Shown here in pieces: positions 1-8,814 of a DNA stretch of 64,000 bases. The DNA is taken from positions 62,001 to 126,000 of the forward strand of contig QCCD01000002.1 in NCBI GenBank assembly GCA_003281405.1, in the 5' to 3' direction. The notes beneath the pieces were generated by a model that was given only the letters and a program-made list of their open reading frames with translations, ran no database searches and was not told the origin of the DNA. The stretch comes from Prochlorococcus sp. AG-347-K16. Its GTDB lineage: Bacteria > Cyanobacteriota > Cyanobacteriia > PCC-6307 > Cyanobiaceae. Position numbers and translations under genes: made by a program. Positions within the stretch are counted from its first letter, which is position 1, and the number at the start of each line of letters is the position of its first letter.

Positions 1-19
1 TAAATTTTGTTATTTTAAT

Positions 20-559
20 TTATAGCTCCAAAAGTCCATTTGGAGGATTAATCATTAGATAATTATTTTTTATATCTACTAATGGTACTATTTCTTTTAC
101 AAATGGTATGAGAACTTTTTTGTGATTTTTAAATAGTTCAATAATAAGTAAATTATTTTTCTCATTTTCTAAATTGATAACTTTCCCAATTGTTTTTAAT
201 TCATCATTTTCTAAAGTCTTGACCTCGAGATTTATAAGTTCTAACAAGTGGAATTCTTCTTTTTTTAATTTGGGTAGGTTGTCGGTTTTTACAAGAATTT
301 TAAATTTTTTCAGTTGCTCTGCATGATTTCTTGTATTTATTCCTTGTAACTTCACTATGTAGGTTTCTTTACCAGGCTGTTTGAAACCAGCTATTAGTTC
401 TATTTTTGAAGGAGGTTCATTCTCTTTTTGCAACCATCTCATTCCAGGTTTTAAAAATCTTTCTTCAAAATCACTTAAAGATTTAACCTTTACCTGTCCA
501 TTAATTCCATGACATGATGTTATCAATCCAACAGTTAACCATTCATTTTTATTTATCAT
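20..559 (-). CDS. rimM: Ribosome maturation factor RimM
   Basis: The 179-residue protein matches RimM, which binds the 30S subunit and ribosomal protein S19 and helps 16S rRNA mature. The N-terminal half has the family pattern [15 protein letters not shown] (about residues 11-25), and the C-terminal PRC-barrel part ends with [13 protein letters not shown]. The length is normal for the family. It starts with ATG at 559 and lies back to back with ndhS, 24 bases away. Together with rnc and rnpB it forms a small RNA-processing neighbourhood on the minus strand. The identification rests on sequence pattern and is secure. Confidence 0.93.
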   Translation of the reverse strand: MINKNEWLTVGLITSCHGINGQVKVKSLSDFEERFLKPGMRWLQKENEPPSKIELIAGFKQPGKETYIVKLQGINTRNHAEQLKKFKILVKTDNLPKLKKEEFHLLELINLEVKTLENDELKTIGKVINLENEKNNLLIIELFKNHKKVLIPFVKEIVPLVDIKNNYLMINPPNGLLEL

Positions 560-583
560 ATATTGTATTAAAAAGAGTGTTTT

Positions 584-769
584 ATGGAATTATCTACTAA
601 ACCCATACTCCCCGGTTCTTTTGTTGTTGTAAAAGATACTAACTCTATATACAGAGGATATAAAGGGTTTGTACAAAGAGTTACTAAAAAAAGAGCAGCA
701 GTATTGTTTGAAGGAGGTAATTGGGATAAACTCATAACTTTTCAATTAACCAATTTAGAAATAGTTTAA
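584..769 (+). CDS. ndhS: NDH-1 subunit NdhS
   Basis: This 61-residue protein has the SH3-like fold signature of Ndh[12 protein letters not shown] followed by [16 protein letters not shown]. NdhS is part of the ferredoxin-docking site of the cyanobacterial NDH-1 complex on the thylakoid, so it contributes to cyclic electron flow and respiration. The protein is close to the usual 60-70 residues. The ATG at 584 is 24 bases from the divergent rimM start. The stop is 3 bases before the rnc stop, so the two genes converge tightly. ndhN, another NDH-1 subunit, lies at 47331-47807. Confidence 0.88.
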   Translation: MELSTKPILPGSFVVVKDTNSIYRGYKGFVQRVTKKRAAVLFEGGNWDKLITFQLTNLEIV

Positions 770-772
770 AAA

Positions 773-1522
773 TTAAATTTTACCTATAGTTATAAATTTT
801 TCTATCAATAATCTAGCTGCATTTGTTTCTGCTTGTTTATGAGACTTGCCGAATGCAGATGATTCTTTTAATCCCTCAATAAATATATCGCAAGAAAATC
901 TTTTAAGGTCTCCATTTTTTTTTGAGACTTCTATTATTTTATAGACTGGCAAATCAAAACCTTTACTTTGACACCACTCTTGCAATACTGTCTTAGATTT
1001 GAACTTATATGGAGCTTTTAAAAATTGTTCTGAATCTTCCTCCCAAATATCATCTAACCAAATGTTTACTTCCTGAATTGAATTAAAGCACTTGTAAACA
1101 GCACCGATTAAAGCTTCTGTGGCCTCGCCAATAATAGTATTTTTTGAATTTTTATCACCAAGAGCTTTATGTCCCTTAATTATTAATTTATCTATTTCAA
1201 TTTTCTCCCCTAATTTAGTTAGCCATTCATCACTTACAATTTGTGATCTTAGCTCTGATCTTTCTCCTACACTCAATTGAGGATATTTTTTTTCAATAAA
1301 ATTAGAAGCAGCTAATCTAAGTACTGCATCTCCGAAAAATTCTAGTTTTTCATAATTTATTATTTTGTCCTCTGAGGAATGGATAAATGCTTGGTTAAAA
1401 TCTTGAATAACTGAAAGGTTTTGAGTTTCAATTATTTCAGAAAATCTTTTTGATTTAATATTTAAAGACTTTAAAAAAGTAGTTATTTGATTAATTCTCT
1501 TTGCGTTAATTATATTTGTCAT
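773..1522 (-). CDS. rnc: Ribonuclease III
   Basis: The 249-residue protein has the RNase III endonuclease domain, with the signature YEKLEFFGDAVL at residues 57-68. A double-stranded RNA-binding domain fills roughly residues 175-243 (KTVLQEWCQSKG through KQAETNAARLLIEKF). It cleaves structured RNAs including rRNA precursors. The second catalytic acidic pair reads GEATEALIGAVY (residues 132-143), with Glu133 where most bacterial enzymes have Asp; this is a conservative change. The gene begins about 25 bases after the 3' end of rnpB on the same strand. Confidence 0.93.
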   Translation of the reverse strand: MTNIINAKRINQITTFLKSLNIKSKRFSEIIETQNLSVIQDFNQAFIHSSEDKIINYEKLEFFGDAVLRLAASNFIEKKYPQLSVGERSELRSQIVSDEWLTKLGEKIEIDKLIIKGHKALGDKNSKNTIIGEATEALIGAVYKCFNSIQEVNIWLDDIWEEDSEQFLKAPYKFKSKTVLQEWCQSKGFDLPVYKIIEVSKKNGDLKRFSCDIFIEGLKESSAFGKSHKQAETNAARLLIEKFITIGKI

Positions 1523-1547
1523 TTGATTTGAATAATCAAAACAATAA

Positions 1548-1923
1548 GAAAGCAGGTCATAAGCCGGGTTCTGTTCATCTTAATTAAGATGGGCAATCAT
1601 CTATCTAGGACTGGAATTACTTCACAGTCTCAAGCGGCGCTTCAAAGTAGATTTTGTAATGGTCATAAATCTACTAAGCCTTGCTCCCAGCCGGGGTTTA
1701 CCTAGCCAACACTTCTCAATGTTGCTGGTGCGCTCTTACCACACCCTTGCACCCTTGCCATACATAACGTATTCGGCGGTATGTTTCTGTGGCACTATCC
1801 TCACGGTTGCCCGCACTGGGAATTACCCAGCAAGCCTGACCATTTGGGAGCCCGGACTTTCCTCAAGAAAGTTTTATTTTGTTTCCATAATAAAACTTTC
1901 TTGCGATTGCCTCTCCTGCTTTC
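1548..1923 (-). ncRNA. rnpB: RNase P RNA (M1 RNA homologue)
   Basis: Read on the minus strand, the RNA starts GAAAGCAGGAGAGGC and ends with GGCTTATGACCTGCTTTC. These are the conserved 5' and 3' parts of bacterial RNase P RNA, and they pair to form P1 and contribute to P4. The length is about 376 nt, as expected for a cyanobacterial type A RNA. It is the catalytic RNA that removes the 5' leader of pre-tRNAs. Open frames inside this interval are not genes. The ends are set by eye from the conserved flanks and may be off by a few bases. Confidence 0.9.
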
Positions 1924-1927
1924 ATTT

Positions 1928-1933
1928 AGCATA
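1928..1933 (-). promoter_or_regulatory. Possible -10 element of rnpB
   Basis: On the minus strand the bases TATGCT lie 4 bases before the expected 5' end of RNase P RNA. This is the right place for a sigma-70 type -10 box. No good -35 box is obvious. The call is positional inference. Confidence 0.35.
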
Positions 1934-1961
1934 GTCCTTATTACTCCAAAAATCATCTATT

Positions 1962-2035
<74 letters not shown>

Positions 2036-2113
2036 TGAAAATAAAAAACTATATGTAGTATGTGTGCAAACTTGCTACTCTCTAGCTAGCGTATAGTTAG
2101 TAATAAATCTCCT

Positions 2114-2446
2114 ATGGCTAAGTTGCATGATATGCGTTTAAAGCTTTTAATTCAACAAGAGCATGAGCGTATTTCTAAATCCCAACCTAATGATTTAGAT
2201 CTTTCAATAGTTCAAGCCAGGTGTCTGTGCTGGCTCGCTCTATTGGCGGAAGCTCACGAAGATCAAGCAAATGATGCTGAAAAAAGAGGCGATGCTGAGC
2301 AAGCAATGGGGTGGTTTGCCGATTCTATGAGATTAAGAGATGTTATTAATTTGGTTACTAGTATTGAGATACCGTTACCAGATAGTCCAGATTCACTCGA
2401 TGAAAATGACGAATTATTGGATGGTCCTACAATTTTGCCCAAATAG
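2114..2446 (+). CDS. Conserved cyanobacterial protein of unknown function
   Basis: The 110-residue protein is predicted soluble and largely helical. It has an acidic, Pro-rich tail (PLPDSPDSLDENDELLDGP) and a central segment rich in Ala, Leu and Cys (QARCLCWLALLAEAHEDQA). I do not recognise a named family. The ATG at 2114 is clear. It follows tRNA-Arg by 78 bases and precedes another unknown gene by 31 bases on the same strand, so the two may be co-transcribed. It is likely a real gene because it is long for this AT-rich sequence and its composition is protein-like. Confidence 0.7.
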   Translation: MAKLHDMRLKLLIQQEHERISKSQPNDLDLSIVQARCLCWLALLAEAHEDQANDAEKRGDAEQAMGWFADSMRLRDVINLVTSIEIPLPDSPDSLDENDELLDGPTILPK

Positions 2447-2477
2447 TGAGATGATATAAAAAGAGTTATATTTTCTT

Positions 2478-2933
2478 TTGGCTGAAGAACCATGTCAATG
2501 CTCTGATTGTCAGAGATTTTATAAAGAGCATGATCGTCTGATTAGAGAATTTCCTACTTTTAAGCAGCAACAAGAATTGAATTGGGCATCTATTCAATCT
2601 TTCAGAACTCTTTGTACAAAAATTAATGATGAGTTGCAGAGAGAATTATCCGAAAGAGAATCAAATGAAGATATCAGTCCAGAAGAAAAACATATTTCTA
2701 ATACAGAAATTACTGAAGCTTTAGATGAACTTGAGAGTGTTAATGCTTATTTATATTCAATTGAAGCATTAATGGAAAGAATATTTGATACAAAAATTTC
2801 TAACAATATTGAATCTAAATTTAAAGAAATCGCAAATGAATTAGCCCCAGACCCATTAAATATGGATCGGTTAATTTTGAATAGATTATTTCATCAAACT
2901 CCAGACTCACCTGATAAGAAAAATATTAATTAG
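2478..2933 (+). CDS. Unknown protein with N-terminal Cys cluster, TTG start
   Basis: This 151-residue frame has no in-frame ATG near its 5' end, so TTG at 2478 is the only sensible start. It begins MAEEPCQCSDCQRFYKEH, with three cysteines (C6, C8, C11) that could bind a metal. The rest is acidic and predicted helical, perhaps coiled coil (ELQRELSERE). No family is recognised. It sits 31 bases after the previous unknown gene. Its last 8 bases overlap the end of glgP on the opposite strand. Confidence 0.65.
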   Translation: MAEEPCQCSDCQRFYKEHDRLIREFPTFKQQQELNWASIQSFRTLCTKINDELQRELSERESNEDISPEEKHISNTEITEALDELESVNAYLYSIEALMERIFDTKISNNIESKFKEIANELAPDPLNMDRLILNRLFHQTPDSPDKKNIN

Positions 2934-5490
2934 TTAACTCTTCGACATCGCAAGTAATTTCAACTGGCATTGGAGATACTTTCCAAATAGATTTGCAGTA
3001 CTCTCTAATAGATCGATCAGAAGAAAAATATCCTGATCTAGCAGTATTTAATAATGCCATTTTATTCCAAGCTTTTTTATTATTCCAGCATTCACTTACT
3101 ACATCCTGTTTGTTTAGGTAGTCTTCAAAGTCAGCCATAACAAAGAATGGATCATGTCCCGTCAAGCTATTTAATAAAGGTTTAAATAGTTCTTTATCAC
3201 CATTGCTAAAGTGGCCTATTTCAATGAGACGTATAACCTCTTTAAGTTCTGGACATTGATCTATAAAAGTTTTTGGGGAATAATTATTGTTTTTTAAATC
3301 CATAATTTTGCTTTCAGTTTTACCAAAAAGGAAAAAATTCTCTTTTCTCACAAGATCTCTTAATTCAACATTAGCTCCATCTAAGGTTCCAATAGTTAAA
3401 GCTCCATTCATTGCAAATTTCATATTTCCAGTCCCAGATGCTTCTTTACCAGCAGTAGAAATTTGTTCTGAAAGATCCGTTGCAGGATAAACTATTTCAC
3501 CAAGTTTAACGTTATAGTCTGGTAAAAAAACAACTCTTAATAGACCATCCATATCTGGATCGGAATTGACTACATCAGCAATACCATTTATGAATCGAAT
3601 CATCAGCTTTGCCATAAAGTAGCCTGGTGCAGCTTTACCTCCAAATATTATTGTTCTTGGGACTTCATATTTGTTTGTACCATTTTTGATTCTTAAGTAT
3701 TGAGCAATAATCTGGAGAGCGTTTAGATGTTGTCTTTTATATTGATGTATTCTTTTTACTTGAACATCAAATAAACTTGATGGGTCTACAAGTATTCCAG
3801 TTTTTGAATGGATAAAACTAGCTAATTTTCTTTTCCCATTTAGTTTAGTTTCCTCAAATTTTTTTAAAAAATTGTTGTCATCTTTTTTTTCTTCTAACTT
3901 CTTTAGAAGTTCCATATTTGTTATCCAATTTGGACCAACTTCTTCTTCTAGAAGCTTAGATAATGATGGGTTAGATAAGGCAACCCATCTTCTTGGAGTA
4001 ACACCATTAGTTACATTTGTAAATTTCTCAGGCCATAATGCTGCAAATTCAGGCAGAAGTTGTCTTTTTATTAGATCTGAATGAAGTGCTGCAACACCGT
4101 TTATATGATGAGCTCCAATTGTGGCCAAGTGGGCCATCCGAACTGATTTCGAGCCTTCTTCATCAATTATTGATAGTTTTTGAAGAATCTTATCATCTCC
4201 AGGATAACGTAGTCTTAATTGCTGTAGAAATCTCCAATTAATTTCATAAATAATTTCTAGATGACGAGGAAGAAGATCGTTAAATAAACCTAAATCCCAT
4301 TTCTCTAAAGCTTCTGGTAGTAATGTATGGTTGGTATAAGCAACTGAGGAGGTTGTTATATTCCAGGCTTTATCCCAGCCGATTTGATATTGGTCAATAA
4401 GAAGTCGCATTAATTCTGCAACTGCAATAGCAGGGTGAGTATCATTTAATTGAACTGTCCAATGCTTGGGGAATTCTGTGATTGATATTGATCTTTTTTC
4501 AAGGCTTCTCAACATATCTTGAAGAGAACAACTTACAAAAAAGTGTTGTTGTTTGAGTCTTAATCTTCTACCTTCGTCAGTTCCATCATTCGGATAAAGA
4601 ACTTTTGAAAGAGTTTCAGATGCAACTTTTTCTTCTACTGCACCATAATAATCACCAATATTGAATGCATAAAAGTCAAAACTTTCAGTTGCATCAGCTC
4701 TCCATAATCTTAATCTGTCACATGTATTTACTCTGTATCCTAAAACTGGAACATCATGAGGTACTCCAATAGCATGTTCAGAGGGAATCCATCTTGATCT
4801 GTAGTTTCCTTTATCATCTCTATAACTTTCAGTTCTGCCTCCAAAACCAACGAAACATGATTCGTCTGGCTGTGGAAGTTCCCATGGCCATCCACCTTTT
4901 AACCATTTGTCAGTAACTTCAACTTGCCAACCATCTCTAATTAGCTGATTGAATATTCCAAATTCGTATCTAATACCATAACCAACTGCTGGAACTTGTA
5001 AAGATGCTAATGATTCCATATAACAAGCTGCAAGTCTCCCAAGTCCACCATTTCCTAATCCAGGCTCTTCTTCAACTTCAAGAATTGTTGACAATGATTC
5101 AATTCCAAATCTTTTTAAAGCATCTTCAGCCTCTTGAGTTATTCCAAGATTTAGAAGATTATTACTTAATTGAGGGCCTATTAAAAATTCTGCTGATAAG
5201 TAGGCGACTGTTTTTTGTGGTTTTTTTCTTATGACTTCTTGGCTGGCTAAATATCTCGTCATTAGCCTATCTTTAACTGCATAACTTAAAGCCATGTACA
5301 AGTCGTGAGGACTTGCAGAAGTAGCTAACTTTCCAAGAGTATAAAATAGATGGGCTGTCATTCCTTGAAAAACAGCATCAGAATCCATGCCAGCTTTCTC
5401 AGGATCTAAGTAGCAGCCCGGAGTAGGCAAACGTAAATCGAAGGGTTCGTTGGAATTCATTGGATTAGCCATATAACAGACAATAGCCAT
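2926..5490 (-). CDS. glgP: Glycogen phosphorylase
   Basis: The 854-residue enzyme releases glucose 1-phosphate from glycogen in the cytoplasm, mobilising the night-time carbon reserve. Family hallmarks run along the whole length: YLSAEFLIGP, EEPGLGNGGLGRLAACY, VQLNDTHPAIAVAELMR and VKRIHQYKRQHLN. The pyridoxal-phosphate site is EASGTGNMKFAMNG, with the cofactor lysine at about residue 691. The length is normal. The upstream ATG at 5490 gives MAIVCYMANPMNSN; ATGs at 5472 and 5460 are equally plausible starts. It is divergent from the antiporter gene. Confidence 0.95.
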   Translation of the reverse strand: MAIVCYMANPMNSNEPFDLRLPTPGCYLDPEKAGMDSDAVFQGMTAHLFYTLGKLATSASPHDLYMALSYAVKDRLMTRYLASQEVIRKKPQKTVAYLSAEFLIGPQLSNNLLNLGITQEAEDALKRFGIESLSTILEVEEEPGLGNGGLGRLAACYMESLASLQVPAVGYGIRYEFGIFNQLIRDGWQVEVTDKWLKGGWPWELPQPDESCFVGFGGRTESYRDDKGNYRSRWIPSEHAIGVPHDVPVLGYRVNTCDRLRLWRADATESFDFYAFNIGDYYGAVEEKVASETLSKVLYPNDGTDEGRRLRLKQQHFFVSCSLQDMLRSLEKRSISITEFPKHWTVQLNDTHPAIAVAELMRLLIDQYQIGWDKAWNITTSSVAYTNHTLLPEALEKWDLGLFNDLLPRHLEIIYEINWRFLQQLRLRYPGDDKILQKLSIIDEEGSKSVRMAHLATIGAHHINGVAALHSDLIKRQLLPEFAALWPEKFTNVTNGVTPRRWVALSNPSLSKLLEEEVGPNWITNMELLKKLEEKKDDNNFLKKFEETKLNGKRKLASFIHSKTGILVDPSSLFDVQVKRIHQYKRQHLNALQIIAQYLRIKNGTNKYEVPRTIIFGGKAAPGYFMAKLMIRFINGIADVVNSDPDMDGLLRVVFLPDYNVKLGEIVYPATDLSEQISTAGKEASGTGNMKFAMNGALTIGTLDGANVELRDLVRKENFFLFGKTESKIMDLKNNNYSPKTFIDQCPELKEVIRLIEIGHFSNGDKELFKPLLNSLTGHDPFFVMADFEDYLNKQDVVSECWNNKKAWNKMALLNTARSGYFSSDRSIREYCKSIWKVSPMPVEITCDVEELTN

Positions 5491-5579
5491 TTTTTTGAAA
5501 ATTTCTTTGTTGTACCTTCAGATCCACACTTGTTGAGTATTTTTGCTTTTTTCTTACATATTCCTTAAAGTGGGCCCTC

Positions 5580-5614
5580 AATAAACTATCTTCCAATTAG
5601 GTAGTTTATTTTTT
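5580..5614 (+). terminator. Plus-strand intrinsic terminator with no gene in front of it
   Basis: Positions 5580-5591 (AATAAACTATCT) pair over 12 positions (one T-G) with 5599-5610 (AGGTAGTTTATT). The loop is TCCAATT and a run of T follows to 5614. The T-run is present only on the plus strand. No plus-strand gene lies upstream, because glgP runs the other way and ends its 5' side at 5490. The hairpin ends 12 bases before the antiporter ATG. It could end a short RNA or act as a leader attenuator. Confidence 0.6.
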
Positions 5615-5626
5615 CTCTCATTTCAT

Positions 5627-6994
5627 ATGTATTGTTTACTTGCTGAATTAAGTGCACATGATTTAGAAGTTGCTGAAACGTTGATAGGAGTTATAAGGTT
5701 TCTATTGATATTTTTAGCTGCAAGAGCTTTAGCAGAAGTATTAGTAAGACTAAGTTTACCAACCATAGTAGGCGAGCTTCTTGCAGGGGTTGTAATAGGA
5801 GCATCAGGATTCCATTTATTGATACCGCCCTCGGCTGGAACAGAATTAAATGAAGGACTTGTAAATGTTATTAGCTCGTTGGCGTCAATCCCCCCAGAAG
5901 CAGTACCTGATGTTTATTTCGAAAGTTTTCCATCCCTCCAAGCAGTAGCAACTCTCGGCTTATATGCTCTTTTGTTTTTAACAGGATTAGAAAGTGAGTT
6001 AGAGGAATTAGTAGCTGTCGGAGCTCAGGCTTTTACAGTTGCTATGGCTGGTGTAATTTTACCTTTTGCCTTTGGAACTCTTGGATTAATGTTTATTTTC
6101 CAAGTAGATCTAATTCCAGCAGTTTTTGCTGGAGCATCTATGACAGCAACAAGTATAGGAATTACTGCCAGTGTTTTTGGTGAGTTGGGATACTTAAAAA
6201 CTAGAGAAGGACAGATTGTCATAGGTGCAGCAGTGCTAGACGATATTTTGGGAATTGTTATTCTGGCTGTTGTTGTGGCTCTTGCTGCGGGAGGTACTTT
6301 AGAAATTGCTCCTATTGTTAAATTAGTTGCTGCAGCTGTGGTATTTGTTATTGCTGCTATCGCATTAAGTAGAACAGCAGCCCCAGGTTTTGATTGGTTA
6401 TTGGATAGATTAAAGGCTCCTGGAGCCGTAGTGGTAGCTTCCTTTGTGATACTTGTGCTGTGTTGTTTTGTCGCAACAGCTATTGGATTGGAAGCAGCTT
6501 TAGGTGCTTTTGCCGCCGGACTAATTCTTAGTAGTTCTAAAAATAATCACGCAATTCAACAATCCGTTTTACCTTTAGTATCCTTATTCGCAACTATTTT
6601 CTTCGTATTAGTGGGAGCTGGAATGGATTTATCAGTTATCAATCCATTTGATCCAACAAGTAGATCTGCTCTTGTAGTTGCAGGATTTTTATTAGTTGTA
6701 GCAATTATTGGAAAAATTGCTGCTGGATGGGTATTTTCGAGTGATAAACCTACAAATAGATTAGTTATAGGTTTAGGAATGATGCCTAGAGGAGAGGTTG
6801 GTTTAATTTTCCTTGGACTTGGAACAAGCGCTAAGTTGTTAACTCCTTCTCTTGAAGCAGCTATTTTATTAATGGTTATAGGAACTACATTTCTTGCACC
6901 TGTTCTCTTGAGAATTGTCTTAAAAGATAAGCCACCAAATGATGGAAATAAAATTTCAGATGATGTTGCAGCTGATCCTGTAGGTCTTCTTTAG
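5627..6994 (+). CDS. napA: CPA2-type Na+/H+ antiporter
   Basis: The 455-residue membrane protein has about 12 hydrophobic segments and the CPA2 (NapA/KefB-like) pattern. It shows LPTIVGELLAGVVIG near residue 45, the paired aspartates in AAVLDDILGIV (about residue 205) and PRGEVGLIFLGLG near 385. The family exchanges Na+ or K+ for protons. It lacks a C-terminal RCK/TrkA domain. In a marine cyanobacterium it would serve sodium export or pH control; the ion is inferred. No clear Shine-Dalgarno precedes the ATG, and a terminator-like hairpin lies just upstream. Confidence 0.85.
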   Translation: MYCLLAELSAHDLEVAETLIGVIRFLLIFLAARALAEVLVRLSLPTIVGELLAGVVIGASGFHLLIPPSAGTELNEGLVNVISSLASIPPEAVPDVYFESFPSLQAVATLGLYALLFLTGLESELEELVAVGAQAFTVAMAGVILPFAFGTLGLMFIFQVDLIPAVFAGASMTATSIGITASVFGELGYLKTREGQIVIGAAVLDDILGIVILAVVVALAAGGTLEIAPIVKLVAAAVVFVIAAIALSRTAAPGFDWLLDRLKAPGAVVVASFVILVLCCFVATAIGLEAALGAFAAGLILSSSKNNHAIQQSVLPLVSLFATIFFVLVGAGMDLSVINPFDPTSRSALVVAGFLLVVAIIGKIAAGWVFSSDKPTNRLVIGLGMMPRGEVGLIFLGLGTSAKLLTPSLEAAILLMVIGTTFLAPVLLRIVLKDKPPNDGNKISDDVAADPVGLL

Positions 6995-7037
6995 GAAATA
7001 ATTTTATTAGTATTAATCAATATAGTATTTTTGTTAA

Positions 7038-7937
7038 ATGGAAAAATCAGCTCTGATTGATAATGATGTAAATTATGACTGGAATTTTTTAAATTACCCA
7101 ATATATACTGTTTCAGCTAAGCCTGATAAAACATCAAAAGAATACGCAATTTTATTAATTCATGGTTTCGGTGCTTCTACGGATCATTGGAGATTTAATA
7201 TTCCTGTTTTGAGTACAAAATACGAAGTTCATGCTGTGGATTTACTTGGTTTTGGAAAAAGTCCTAAGCCTCAAGACGTTGAATATTCAGGATCTTTATG
7301 GAAAGATCAGATTGTCGCTTATGTAAAAGAGAAAATAAAAAAACCTACAATTGTTGTTGGAAATTCATTAGGTGGTTATGCAGCATTAGCAGCTGGCGCA
7401 GAATTAAATGAGCTAAACGCAGGAGTGATATTACTTAATGCTGCTGGATATTTTAGTGAAGAAAAAACTATCAAAAAGAATATGTTGCAAACTTCAATTG
7501 AAACTGTTGCCGGCATATTTTTGAAAAATATTATTCTTCAACGTTTGATTTTTGAGAATATGAGAAATCCAAAAAATATTAAAAAAACTTTGAATCAAGT
7601 TTATGTTAATAAAAAAAATGTTGATGATTTTTTAGTTGAGTCAATAAGGAAGCCTTCCCTAGATTTCGGAGCTTTTAATGTTTTTAGAAGTGTATTTAAC
7701 CCATCAGGTCCTCAGGGATTGCCGTTGGATAAGTTATTTGCAAAACTAAATGCACCATTATTACTTCTTTGGGGAGGGAAAGATCCATGGATGAACACTC
7801 CAAAAAAAAGAAATCTATACAAAAAATTTACACCAAAGAATACAAAAGAAATTATTCTTGATGCAGGACATTGTCCTCATGATGAGATACCTGAATTAGT
7901 TAATCAGCATATTTTAGATTGGGTTGATTCTCTTTAA
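7038..7937 (+). CDS. Alpha/beta hydrolase
   Basis: The 299-residue protein has the alpha/beta hydrolase pattern. The oxyanion motif is LLIHGFGASTDHWRFN, the nucleophile elbow is VVGNSLGGYAA, the acidic residue lies in LLWGGKDPWM and the catalytic His in DAGHCPHDEIPELV. The substrate cannot be read from the sequence. Photosynthetic organisms carry similar proteins of unknown role beside chlorophyll or lipid genes. It follows the antiporter by 43 bases and precedes the epimerase-like gene by 9 bases, so the three may be co-transcribed. Confidence 0.85.
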   Translation: MEKSALIDNDVNYDWNFLNYPIYTVSAKPDKTSKEYAILLIHGFGASTDHWRFNIPVLSTKYEVHAVDLLGFGKSPKPQDVEYSGSLWKDQIVAYVKEKIKKPTIVVGNSLGGYAALAAGAELNELNAGVILLNAAGYFSEEKTIKKNMLQTSIETVAGIFLKNIILQRLIFENMRNPKNIKKTLNQVYVNKKNVDDFLVESIRKPSLDFGAFNVFRSVFNPSGPQGLPLDKLFAKLNAPLLLLWGGKDPWMNTPKKRNLYKKFTPKNTKEIILDAGHCPHDEIPELVNQHILDWVDSL

Positions 7938-7946
7938 TTAATAATT

Positions 7947-8801
7947 GTGAACCTTGAATTATCTAATAAAGACCAAGGAATTTTTGTCTTTCAATTAGAT
8001 AAAAATAACTACATTAAATTTTGCCCTGAAAGAGGAGGCGTTATTACAAATTGGGTTTCTGATGGTAATGAAATACTTTATTTCGATGAAAAAAGATTTA
8101 TGGACAAGACAAAAAGTATTAGGGGAGGTATTCCAATTTTGTTTCCAATATGTGGAAATCTCAATACCTCTAGTTCAGTATTTGGATATGATTATTTGCA
8201 ATTACCACAACATGGTTTCGCTAGGGATTTGCAATGGCAATACTTATTCAATGAAAATGAAAAATTTTTATGCTTATTCTTAAATGCATCAAAAAAAACA
8301 AAAAAATATTATCCTTTCGAATTCGAACTAAGAATAGAAGTTACCCTGAAGATTAACTGTTTAGAATTTGCAATTACAATCCATAACAAAACAGACTTTT
8401 CTATGCCTATAAACCTTGGTTTACATCCTTATTTTAACGTGTCAGATTTCAAAAATTTAGAGTTTATTGATAATCCGCTTAATTGTCAGGATCAAGAAAG
8501 AAACATAATAACTAATACTTTGGATGAATTAAACAAAATTAATTTAGGAGTTGATCTACTTATGTATACTTCCGGTAGAAGCTCTTTTCGAGATAAAATT
8601 TTTAAAAGAGAGGTAACTTTAAATCATCCATATCCTTTTGATTTATGCGTTATTTGGAGTAATCCTCCTCGAAGAATGATATGTCTTGAACCTTGGACTA
8701 GTCCCCGAAATTCTTTTGTTGATGGATTTAGAAACATTATGATTCCTTCAAATGATAGTAAAAGGTTAAATGCCTCAATACAAATAAAATCTCTTAAGTA
8801 A
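7947..8801 (+). CDS. Aldose 1-epimerase / hexose-6-phosphate mutarotase family
   Basis: The 284-residue protein fits the galactose mutarotase superfamily, nearest to the YeaD-like hexose-6-phosphate epimerases. Motifs include RGGIPILFPICGNL, LPQHGFARDLQW, NLGLHPYFNVSD and CLEPWTSPRNSF. These enzymes interconvert alpha and beta anomers of sugars or sugar phosphates. The start is GTG at 7947, 9 bases after the hydrolase stop, and there is no in-frame ATG near the N-terminus. It is tightly packed between the hydrolase and the kinase. Confidence 0.85.
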   Translation: MNLELSNKDQGIFVFQLDKNNYIKFCPERGGVITNWVSDGNEILYFDEKRFMDKTKSIRGGIPILFPICGNLNTSSSVFGYDYLQLPQHGFARDLQWQYLFNENEKFLCLFLNASKKTKKYYPFEFELRIEVTLKINCLEFAITIHNKTDFSMPINLGLHPYFNVSDFKNLEFIDNPLNCQDQERNIITNTLDELNKINLGVDLLMYTSGRSSFRDKIFKREVTLNHPYPFDLCVIWSNPPRRMICLEPWTSPRNSFVDGFRNIMIPSNDSKRLNASIQIKSLK

Positions 8802-8814
8802 TTTTGCAATACTT

